From: CAZWMK01 sp964635065
GTDB taxonomy: Bacteria > Pseudomonadota > Alphaproteobacteria > Sphingomonadales > Sphingomonadaceae
Assembly: GCA_964635065.1 (NCBI GenBank)
Contig: CAZWMK010000043.1
Location: forward strand, 1 to 16,524
Length of the DNA stretch: 16,524 bases
Reading direction: 5' to 3'
Each line of letters starts with the position of its first letter. Position 1 is the stretch's first letter. The translations under genes and the position numbers were made by a program. Of the stretch, positions 8,828 through 14,832 are shown piece after piece. The notes beneath the pieces are model-generated. The model made no database searches. It was not told where the DNA came from and saw only the letters and a program-made list of their open reading frames with translations.

Positions 8828-9477
8828 TCTTTGTTACCGGGACTGGCACCGATATTGGCAAAACCCATGTCACCGCCCTGTTGCTGCGCCAGCTCCGCGC
8901 GATGGGACGGCATCCAGCGGCGCTGAAACCGGTTTTGTCGGGCTATGATCCGGCGCGACCAGAGGTCAGCGATGCAGGCCGTCTGATCGCCGCAGCCGGT
9001 CTGCCGGTATCATCGCAGACACTCGACAGCGTCGCCCCCTGGCGCTTTTCGGCTCCGCTCTCGCCCGACATGGCGGCACGGCGCGAAGGCAGGGTCATCG
9101 ACTTTTCCGCCTTGCTGGATGTCTGCCGGACGGCACGGGGCGATCCGTTGCTGATCGAAGGCGTGGGCGGCGCGATGGTGCCACTTGATGACCGGCATAC
9201 GGTGCTTGACTGGATGGCCGCGCTCGGTGCGCCTGTGCTGATTGTTGGCGGCACCTATCTTGGCGCCATCAGCCATGCTCTGACGACAGTTGCGACAATA
9301 CGGGCACGGAAACTGCCGATCATGGCGCTGATTCTGAGCGAATCGCCGGACAGCCCGGTACCGCCTGCCGAAACGGCTGAAACAATCAGGCGCTTTACCG
9401 GCCTGCCTGTCTTTGTCGTGCCACGCGATGGAGATCTGCCCATGCTGGCCGCCAGCCTTTTTCCCGCGCATAGCTGA
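8824..9477 (+). CDS. bioD: Dethiobiotin synthetase BioD
   Basis: BioD closes the ureido ring: ATP, CO2 and 7,8-diaminononanoate give dethiobiotin. The 217-residue protein begins MIFVTGTGTDIGKTHVTALL, which contains the P-loop with Lys13 and Thr14. LKPVLSGYDP supplies the second conserved lysine, and LIEGVGGAMVPLDD matches the Glu-Gly-x-Gly-Gly segment near the substrate. LPVFVVPRDG closes the fold. The ATG overlaps the bioC stop. It is the last gene of the unit; a strong hairpin follows two bases after the stop. The product would go to BioB, which is not encoded in this window. Confidence 0.96.
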   Translation: MIFVTGTGTDIGKTHVTALLLRQLRAMGRHPAALKPVLSGYDPARPEVSDAGRLIAAAGLPVSSQTLDSVAPWRFSAPLSPDMAARREGRVIDFSALLDVCRTARGDPLLIEGVGGAMVPLDDRHTVLDWMAALGAPVLIVGGTYLGAISHALTTVATIRARKLPIMALILSESPDSPVPPAETAETIRRFTGLPVFVVPRDGDLPMLAASLFPAHS

Positions 9478-9478
9478 A

Positions 9479-9507
9479 GCCCCGGCGCGCGGGAGGCGCA
9501 CCGGGGC
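9479..9507. terminator. Bidirectional hairpin between bioD and gcrA
   Basis: GCCCCGG at 9479-9485 pairs with CCGGGGC at 9501-9507. After a single C/A mismatch the stem continues with GCGC at 9487-9490 and GCGC at 9496-9499 around a five-base loop. This gives 11 base pairs, nearly all GC, in the 52-base gap between two convergent genes. It starts two bases after the bioD stop and ends 22 bases before the gcrA stop. There is no real T tract on either side, so the stem itself, perhaps with Rho, would have to do the work. Confidence 0.65.
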
Positions 9508-9529
9508 CAAACCGCTTAGGCAAACGGGA

Positions 9530-10255
9530 TCAGCGCGAACGCATGCCGGGGAAGGCGATCGGCGGGCGCGGCCGATCACGACGGGGCAACTGCGCCTGAT
9601 AGGCAACGGCACAATGTTCGGTGCAATAAGGAAAACCCGGATTGACCGGCTGGCCGCAGAAATGAAAATCCGGCTCGTCCGGATGATTGAACGGCCATTT
9701 GCAAATCTTGTCGGTGAGATCGAGCAGCGTCGTCTTGCCGCCCTTGCCCGAGCGGGAAGGGGCCGGTTTGGCAACCGGAACCGGACGCGGCAGCATGACC
9801 GTTGGATCGGGCACCGCCGGTTCGGGCGCGGCTTCGGCCGCAACCGGCGCAGCAGGTGCGGGTGCCGCGGCGGCGACAGACGCGGATGTTGCTGCCGGCT
9901 TTGGCGCTGGCACGGCCTTTTCAGCCGCGGGCGCGGGCGCAGCGGCCTTTGCCGCGCGCGGCTTGGCAGCGGCTTTTTCGGCAGGGGCAGCAGCAGGGGC
10001 AGCAGCCTGTGCTGGAGGCGGTGCCGCAGCTTCGGCCACGGCGGACTTTGCCGTCTTGGCGGCCTGCGCGTCGGAGGTAGCGGCATCGGCGGATTTCACC
10101 GGTGACGGGCGCGACTTCAGGCCAAGGCGGTGCGCTTTTCCAATCACGGCATTTCGGCTCAGGCCATTGCCCAGCGCTTCGGCGATCTGGCTTGCGGTCA
10201 GCCCCTTTTCCCACAGTTTCTTGAGCTGTGCGATACGCTCGTCAGTCCACGACAT
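9530..10255 (-). CDS. gcrA: Cell-cycle transcriptional regulator GcrA
   Basis: GcrA is an alphaproteobacterial regulator that binds sigma70-RNA polymerase and stimulates promoters carrying GANTC sites methylated by CcrM. The first 49 residues are the conserved helical DNA-binding part, starting MSWTDERIAQLKKLWEKGLT and including GLSRNAVIGKAHRLGL. The C-terminal part holds KICKWPFNHP and FHFCGQP, with four cysteines at 185, 200, 211 and 215 that may bind a metal. Between them lies an Ala/Pro/Lys-rich stretch of about 120 residues, which makes this protein 241 residues long, against roughly 170 in Caulobacter as I recall. AGGAAGA at 10262-10268 on the minus strand is a good ribosome site for the ATG at 10255. 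Confidence 0.95.
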   Translation of the reverse strand: MSWTDERIAQLKKLWEKGLTASQIAEALGNGLSRNAVIGKAHRLGLKSRPSPVKSADAATSDAQAAKTAKSAVAEAAAPPPAQAAAPAAAPAEKAAAKPRAAKAAAPAPAAEKAVPAPKPAATSASVAAAAPAPAAPVAAEAAPEPAVPDPTVMLPRPVPVAKPAPSRSGKGGKTTLLDLTDKICKWPFNHPDEPDFHFCGQPVNPGFPYCTEHCAVAYQAQLPRRDRPRPPIAFPGMRSR

Positions 10256-10275
10256 GGCCGGTCTTCCTGTTCCAC

Positions 10276-10326
10276 GAATCGGTCCGCACCCCGCATGTCT
10301 TGCGGGATTGCGAGGGACCGTCTAAT
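10276..10326. promoter_or_regulatory. Nested inverted repeats, GANTC site and promoter between gcrA and the permease gene
   Basis: In the 81-base divergent gap, CGGTCC (10280-10285) pairs with GGACCG (10315-10320), and inside it CCCGCA (10290-10295) pairs with TGCGGG (10301-10306). A GAATC site, the target class of CcrM, sits at 10276-10280 and touches the outer arm; it is 20 bases upstream of the gcrA ATG. TCTAAT at 10321-10326 is a good -10 for the permease gene, with a weak TTGCGG at 10300-10305 as -35, so the dyads would lie over this promoter. The expected transcript would begin only a few bases before the ATG at 10337. I see no clear promoter for gcrA on the minus strand. Confidence 0.45.
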
Positions 10327-10336
10327 CCCCAAGTCC

Positions 10337-11173
10337 ATGAACGGCAAGGATCACAACGCATCACCACTGGCGCACAGCGCGCCTGGCGTGCCGGTAATCC
10401 CCGCGGTCAACTGGCCAGGGCTTTCCACACTTTATGTGAAGGAGGTCCGCCGGTTCTTCAAGGTCCAGCTGCAAACACTTTGGGCTCCTGCCCTCAATAC
10501 ACTGCTGTTCCTTGTAATTTTCACGGTCGCCATGGGCCGGGGCGACCGGCTGGTGCTTGGCGTTCCTTTCAATGATTTCATTGCGCCCGGCCTTATCGTC
10601 ATGGGCATGATGCAAAACAGCTTTGCCAACAGTTCGTCATCGATCCTGCAAGGCAAGCTGATGGGCACGATCATCGATGTACTGATGCCGCCGCTGTCGG
10701 CGGGGGAATTGCTGCTTGCCTATGTTGCCGGCGCCGTGACGCGGGCAGCGGCCATCGGCGTCATCATATGGGGCGCGATGCTGCTGTGGCCCGGCGTGCA
10801 TGTCGGCGTGCAGCATCTGTGGGCCGTCCTTTGTTTCGGGCTGATGGGCGCGGTGATGCTGGCGCTTCTGGGGGTCGTTACCGGCCTCTGGGCGGAAAAA
10901 TTCGATCATGCCGCCGCCGTCACTTTCTTCATCGTCCAGCCCTTGTCGCTGCTGTCAGGTACTTTTTATGCGCTTGACGCACTGGCCCCGCCCTTCCCGG
11001 CGATCAGTCATGCCAATCCCTTTTTCCTCGTCATCGACGGCTTCCGCTTCGGCTTTATCGGTGTTGCCGACGGTCCCGTGATCGCGGGCGGCATCGCCCT
11101 GCTGCTGCTGAATGCCGCGCTTTGGGTGTTCTGTCTTATCTGGCTGCGCCGCGGCTGGCGGATCAAACCCTGA
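10337..11173 (+). CDS. ABC-2 type transporter permease
   Basis: This is an inner-membrane permease of the ABC-2 family, whose members export polysaccharides, lipids or drugs together with a separate ATPase. From the ATG at 10337 it has 278 residues and about six hydrophobic segments, near residues 50-66, 81-99, 130-151, 161-185, 194-212 and 248-270. The family pattern LLSGTFYALDALAPP followed by HANPFFLVIDGFRFGFIG (about 206-242) is clear, of the kind seen in YadH and NodJ. No ATPase gene adjoins it: gcrA is divergent on one side and argD follows 131 bases after. The start has no ribosome site; the promoter position suggests a nearly leaderless message. The substrate cannot be told from the sequence. 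Confidence 0.88.
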   Translation: MNGKDHNASPLAHSAPGVPVIPAVNWPGLSTLYVKEVRRFFKVQLQTLWAPALNTLLFLVIFTVAMGRGDRLVLGVPFNDFIAPGLIVMGMMQNSFANSSSSILQGKLMGTIIDVLMPPLSAGELLLAYVAGAVTRAAAIGVIIWGAMLLWPGVHVGVQHLWAVLCFGLMGAVMLALLGVVTGLWAEKFDHAAAVTFFIVQPLSLLSGTFYALDALAPPFPAISHANPFFLVIDGFRFGFIGVADGPVIAGGIALLLLNAALWVFCLIWLRRGWRIKP

Positions 11174-11197
11174 CGCGTCAAACTGCCGCCCGGCAGT
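11171..11197. repeat. Two adjacent dyads before the argD promoter
   Basis: TGACGCGTCA at 11171-11180 is a perfect 10-base palindrome that includes the permease stop codon. Directly after it, ACTGCC at 11182-11187 and GGCAGT at 11192-11197 form a hairpin or operator around GCCC. The second dyad ends three bases before the putative -35 of the argD promoter, a usual place for a regulator site. Neither resembles the AT-rich ArgR box. There is no T tract after them, so a terminator is less likely. Confidence 0.45.
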
Positions 11198-11200
11198 GCA

Positions 11201-11228
11201 TTGACGAGACGGGGGCAAATCCCATAAA
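11201..11228 (+). promoter_or_regulatory. Sigma70-like promoter for argD
   Basis: TTGACG at 11201-11206 (-35) and CATAAA at 11223-11228 (-10) are 16 bases apart. This is the best match to the consensus in the window. Transcription would start near 11235, leaving a leader of about 70 bases before the GTG of argD that contains the hairpin at 11244-11262. Confidence 0.55.
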
Positions 11229-11243
11229 GAAAAATCTGGAGCA

Positions 11244-11266
11244 GGCGGCCGGTTGAGCCGCCTTTT
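11244..11266 (+). terminator. GC hairpin with T4 in the argD leader (terminator or attenuator)
   Basis: GGCGGC at 11244-11249 and GCCGCC at 11257-11262 form a perfect 6-bp stem with a 7-base loop and are followed by TTTT at 11263-11266. It has the form of a short intrinsic terminator. It could end permease transcripts, but the likely argD promoter lies upstream of it, so argD transcripts must pass through it. That makes an attenuator or a 5' protective hairpin possible. Confidence 0.55.
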
Positions 11267-11304
11267 CCTATTTGGGGACTTTTTGCGGGTCAGGAGAGCG
11301 TTCA

Positions 11305-12492
11305 GTGACCATCCCTGCGGTGATGCCGGTCTACGGCCGTTGCGAAGTTGAACCCGTGCGCGGCGAAGGCGCCTATCTGTTCGATGCACATGGCCGAAAA
11401 TGGCTTGATTTCGCGAGCGGCATCGCGGTCAACAGCCTTGGACATGGCCACCCGCACCTTGTGCAGGCGATCCAGGATCAGGCCGCGCGCCTGATGCACA
11501 CATCGAACCTCTACAAGGTGCCCGCGCAAGAGCATCTGGCCGAACGCCTGGTCGAACTGACCTTCGCCGACACGGTTTTCTTCACCAATTCCGGTGCCGA
11601 AGCCGTCGAATGCGCGATCAAGACCTGCTTTCGCTATCATTATGCGACAGGCAATCCGCAGCGCCATCGCATCATCACATTTTCGAACGCCTTCCATGGC
11701 CGGACGCTCGCAACCATTTCGGCGACCGATCAGGAAAAGCTGCGTTCGGGCTTCGAGCCGCTGCCCGACTGGTTCACAGTCGTGCCCTTCGACGACCTTG
11801 ATGCTGCACGCGCCGCCATCGGCGATGATTTCGCGGGCTTCATGGTCGAACCGATCCAGGGCGAAGGCGGCATCCGCCCGGCCTCCCAGACCTTCCTGCA
11901 GGGTCTGCGCGACCTTGCCGACACCCATGGCGGCCTGTTGATCTTCGACGAGGTCCAGTGTGGCGTCGCGCGGACCGGCAAGATGTTTGCCCATGAACAT
12001 TATGGCATCGCCCCCGACATCATGGCGATCGCCAAGGGCATTGGCGGCGGCTTTCCGGTCGGTGCCTGCCTTGCGACCGAAAAAGCGGCCGCCGGCATGG
12101 TCGCCGGCACGCATGGCTCGACCTATGGCGGCAATCCGCTGGCCATGGCCGCCTGCGAGGCAGTGCTCGACATTCTCGCCGAACCGTCTTTCCTCGAACA
12201 TGTCCGCCAGACCGGTGATCGCCTGCGCCATGCGCTGGAACAGATGATCCCGAATCACGACGGGATTTTCGACAGCGTCACGGGCATGGGCCTGATGCTT
12301 GGCATCAAGTGCAAGACCGACAGCCGGGCCTTTGTCAATTTCGCGCGCAGTCACGGCATCCTGACCGTTGCGGCCGCCAACAATGTCATCCGCATCCTGC
12401 CGCCTTTGACCATCGACGACAGCCATGTCCGCGAATGTGTCGACAAGCTGTCGGCGGCAGCGACGGCCTATGAAGCTGAAAAGGCAGTCTGA
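11305..12492 (+). CDS. argD: Acetylornithine aminotransferase ArgD
   Basis: ArgD moves an amino group from glutamate to N-acetylglutamate semialdehyde, giving acetylornithine in arginine synthesis; in many bacteria it also serves lysine synthesis. The GTG at 11305 is chosen because AGGAG at 11292-11296 lies eight bases before it; the upstream ATG at 11272 has no such site and would add an unconserved stretch. This gives 395 residues. Landmarks are FFTNSGAEAVECAIK (92-106), NAFHGRTLATISAT (128-141), LLIFDEVQCGVARTG (211-225, PLP Asp215), AIAKGIGGGFPVGA with the PLP lysine Lys244, and GTHGSTYGGNPLAMA. argF begins two bases after the stop, which supports ArgD over other class III aminotransferases. 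Confidence 0.94.
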   Translation: MTIPAVMPVYGRCEVEPVRGEGAYLFDAHGRKWLDFASGIAVNSLGHGHPHLVQAIQDQAARLMHTSNLYKVPAQEHLAERLVELTFADTVFFTNSGAEAVECAIKTCFRYHYATGNPQRHRIITFSNAFHGRTLATISATDQEKLRSGFEPLPDWFTVVPFDDLDAARAAIGDDFAGFMVEPIQGEGGIRPASQTFLQGLRDLADTHGGLLIFDEVQCGVARTGKMFAHEHYGIAPDIMAIAKGIGGGFPVGACLATEKAAAGMVAGTHGSTYGGNPLAMAACEAVLDILAEPSFLEHVRQTGDRLRHALEQMIPNHDGIFDSVTGMGLMLGIKCKTDSRAFVNFARSHGILTVAAANNVIRILPPLTIDDSHVRECVDKLSAAATAYEAEKAV

Positions 12493-12494
12493 GC

Positions 12495-13421
12495 ATGGCA
12501 CATTTCCTCGACCTCGCTAGCGTCGGCCGTGATGCGTGTCGCGCCATTCTCGATGAAGCGCACCGTCGCAAGGCAGCACGTCGAGGCTGGCCCAAGGGCA
12601 GGGTGGACGCAGATGCGCCGTTGTCCGGCCATGTGCTGGCGACCATCTTCGAACGCCCCTCGACACGCACACGCATCAGCTTCGACATGGCCATGCGCCA
12701 GCTGGGCGGCAGCACGATCGTGCTGTCTTCGGCCGACATGCAGCTGGGCCGGGGCGAAACGATTGCCGATACGGCCCGTGTCATGTCGCGTTATGTCGAT
12801 ATCATCATGATCCGTACCGGCGCCCATGCCATTGCCGATGAGCTGGCGCGCTGTGCCGATGTACCGGTGATCAACGGCCTGACGGAATTATTCCACCCCT
12901 GTCAGGCGCTAGCGGATGTACTGACGGTGGAGGAACGGCTAGGCAAGCCTGTGACCGGCACCGTCTGGAGCTATCTGGGCGATGGCAACAACATGACGCA
13001 TTCGCTGATTCAGGCCGCCAGCGTTCTCGGCTTCGAAATGCGCCTTGCCACGCCGCACGGTTATGATGCCGACCCTGCTGTCGTTGCAACCGCCGAAGCG
13101 CGTGGTGCCGACATCGAGCAATACCGCAATGCCCGCAATGCGGTGACCGGCGCCGATGTCGTCGTCACCGACACCTGGGTGTCGATGGGACAAAGCGACA
13201 GCGCCGAAAAAATCGCTGCCATGATGCCGTTTCAGGTCAACGAATCGTTGATGCAGGCGGCTGGCCCGGACGCGGTCTTCCTGCACTGCCTGCCCGCCCA
13301 TCGTGGCGAAGAAGCCACCGACGGCGTTCTGGATGGCCCGCAATCGGCAATCTGGGACGAAGCGGAAAATCGCCTGCATATCCAGAAGGCGATCCTGCTC
13401 TGGTGTCTGGGCAGGCTCTGA
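12495..13421 (+). CDS. argF: Ornithine carbamoyltransferase ArgF
   Basis: ArgF makes citrulline from ornithine and carbamoyl phosphate in the cytoplasm. The 308 residues include the carbamoyl phosphate site FERPSTRTRISFD (about 52-64), ELFHPCQALAD (131-141), the ornithine-site DTWVSMGQ (226-233) and the catalytic HCLPAHRGEE (264-273). The His-Cys-Leu-Pro block and the Ser-Met-Gly loop distinguish it from aspartate carbamoyltransferase. The start lies two bases after argD, so the two are one unit. The stop TGA at 13419-13421 overlaps the hslO start by one base. Confidence 0.97.
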   Translation: MAHFLDLASVGRDACRAILDEAHRRKAARRGWPKGRVDADAPLSGHVLATIFERPSTRTRISFDMAMRQLGGSTIVLSSADMQLGRGETIADTARVMSRYVDIIMIRTGAHAIADELARCADVPVINGLTELFHPCQALADVLTVEERLGKPVTGTVWSYLGDGNNMTHSLIQAASVLGFEMRLATPHGYDADPAVVATAEARGADIEQYRNARNAVTGADVVVTDTWVSMGQSDSAEKIAAMMPFQVNESLMQAAGPDAVFLHCLPAHRGEEATDGVLDGPQSAIWDEAENRLHIQKAILLWCLGRL

Positions 13422-14332
13422 TGCACGCCGGTCACGGCCCTTCGGCACCTGTTGCCATGCCAGAAGATCGCATCTTTGGCTTCACGGTGCCAGGTCGTGA
13501 CGTTCGCGGCCGGGTTGTCCGGCTTGGTCCGACGCTGAACGCCATCCTTCATGCCCATGCCTACCCCGATGTCTGCGCACGGATTCTGGCCGAAGCGCTG
13601 ACTGTCACCGCCATGCTGGGCGCCATGATGCGCAAGGACGGCGGCGAAATTACCGTGCAGGCGCAGTCCAAGGGCGGACCTATCGAATTGCTGGTCTGCG
13701 ACTATCGCGCGGGTGCCGTGCGCGGCTATCTCCAGTTCGATCCCGCCCGCGCGGCGTCTCTGGTCGACGATGCCCCACTCGAGACCATTTTCGGCAAAGG
13801 CTATCTGGCAATCACGCTTGAACAGTCGACCGTCGAGGAGCGTTATCAGGGCATCGTGCCGCTTGAGGGGCCAAGCCTGTCCCGTGCGTTCGAAAACTAT
13901 TTCAGCCAGTCGGAACAGATCCCGACTCTGATCCGCACGGCCAGCGCCTTTCACGGCGATGCAGGCTGGTCAGCAGGCGGCCTGATCGTTCAGCATTTTC
14001 CGCGCGGCGAGGAAGGCCAGCGCCGCATCGGCATGGACAATGAACATCCCGATTGGGAACATGTCCGCGTGCTGTGCGAAACGGTGACGCCAAAGGAACT
14101 GTGCGACAATGCACTGCCGCTGGAAGAGCTGCTGTGGCGGCTGTTCCACGAGGAGGAAGTGCGGGTTCTGCCATCCGTATCGCCGACACGCGGCTGCCGT
14201 TGTTCACCCGCCCGTATCCGTGACGTGATCCTGCGCTTTCCGGCAGACGAAATCGCGCACATGCGCGGTCCGGATGGCAAGGTATCGGTCGATTGTGCCT
14301 TTTGTGCACGCAGCTTCCCGATCGACGTCTGA
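13421..14332 (+). CDS. hslO: Redox-regulated chaperone Hsp33 (HslO)
   Basis: Hsp33 is a cytoplasmic holdase that becomes active when oxidation releases zinc from four cysteines and unfolds its C-terminal switch. From the ATG at 13421, which shares its first base with the argF stop, it has 303 residues. The zinc site is complete: Cys259 and Cys261 in RGCRCSP, then 30 residues, then Cys292 and Cys295 in DCAFCARSF. The N-terminal substrate-binding domain contains RVVRLGPTLNAIL, MMRKDGGEITVQAQSKGGPI and GKGYLAITLEQ. An in-frame ATG at 13403 would overlap argF by 19 bases and add six residues. Its coupling to arginine genes is by transcription; no shared function is evident. Confidence 0.95.
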   Translation: MHAGHGPSAPVAMPEDRIFGFTVPGRDVRGRVVRLGPTLNAILHAHAYPDVCARILAEALTVTAMLGAMMRKDGGEITVQAQSKGGPIELLVCDYRAGAVRGYLQFDPARAASLVDDAPLETIFGKGYLAITLEQSTVEERYQGIVPLEGPSLSRAFENYFSQSEQIPTLIRTASAFHGDAGWSAGGLIVQHFPRGEEGQRRIGMDNEHPDWEHVRVLCETVTPKELCDNALPLEELLWRLFHEEEVRVLPSVSPTRGCRCSPARIRDVILRFPADEIAHMRGPDGKVSVDCAFCARSFPIDV

Positions 14333-14363
14333 ATCCATCCTCATTCATCCCGCCTCAATCAGT

Positions 14364-14385
14364 TCATGCTATGATGCCAGCATGA
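14364..14385 (+). promoter_or_regulatory. Extended -10 promoter inside a dyad
   Basis: TGCTATGAT at 14367-14375 is an extended -10 element (TGN plus a five-of-six match to TATAAT). Transcription would begin near 14382, the A of the first ATG of the next gene, so the message would be leaderless. TCATGCT at 14364-14370 and AGCATGA at 14379-14385 are perfect 7-bp arms, eight bases apart, that frame the -10 and include the start codon. A protein bound here would block the promoter. I see no good -35, which is usual for extended -10 promoters. Confidence 0.45.
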
Positions 14386-14828
14386 TGAATATGCGACCGG
14401 TCCAGTTCCTGCGTCTTGCGTTGGTAACGGCTCTCTGCCTTGCTCCTGCGACGATTCATGCCGCTGCGATGCCGCCAATTGCCGTTTTCCAGAATGACAA
14501 TTTCACGGCGGGCGCATGGAAAATCACAGCCCTCGACAGCGGCAGCCGTGCCTATGCGCGCAGCCATCCGCCATGCATTGCCTCGCCCGATCCGATTGTG
14601 CACGCCGGCTACGACAAGCCGACGGCGCACTGCACGCACAGGCTGGTCGAAAACACCCCGGAACGGGCGGTCATTATCTACAGCTGCCGCGGAGAAGGTT
14701 CTGGCCGCACCCAGATCCTACGGGACGGACGCAATCATTTCACTGTCGATGCGCAGGGCATTAGCGGCGCGGCGCCGTTCGGCATCCGCGCCGAATATAA
14801 GCGCACGGGCCGCTGTCCGGCCCAATAA
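14382..14828 (+). CDS. Small exported protein, DUF3617-like
   Basis: The function is unknown. From the ATG at 14382 it has 148 residues; ATGs at 14385 and 14391 are alternatives. The first 29 residues look like a signal peptide: RPVQFLR, then the hydrophobic LALVTALCLAPATI, then HAAA with likely cleavage after Ala28 or Ala29. The mature part is about 120 residues, with four cysteines (65, 84, 102, 145) that could form two disulfides in the periplasm. The pattern of GAWKIT near the start, spaced cysteines, YSCRGEGSG in the middle and RTGRC at the end resembles the DUF3617 family, but this is from memory and not certain. It ends four bases before the convergent bioA stop. Confidence 0.75.
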   Translation: MMNMRPVQFLRLALVTALCLAPATIHAAAMPPIAVFQNDNFTAGAWKITALDSGSRAYARSHPPCIASPDPIVHAGYDKPTAHCTHRLVENTPERAVIIYSCRGEGSGRTQILRDGRNHFTVDAQGISGAAPFGIRAEYKRTGRCPAQ

Positions 14829-14832
14829 CCCT

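Noticed and set aside
10439..10446. Perfect anti-Shine-Dalgarno sequence AAGGAGGT inside the permease gene
   Set aside because: No start codon follows at a usable distance in any frame, and it encodes the KEV of a normal ABC-2 permease N-terminal region. It is probably chance.
11302..12501. Long antisense open frame of 399 codons opposite argD, and similar ones opposite sufC, sufD, sufS and the helicase gene
   Set aside because: They mirror strong plus-strand genes with clear motifs, have low-complexity Arg/His/Ala-rich products without recognisable domains, and are expected in GC-rich DNA.
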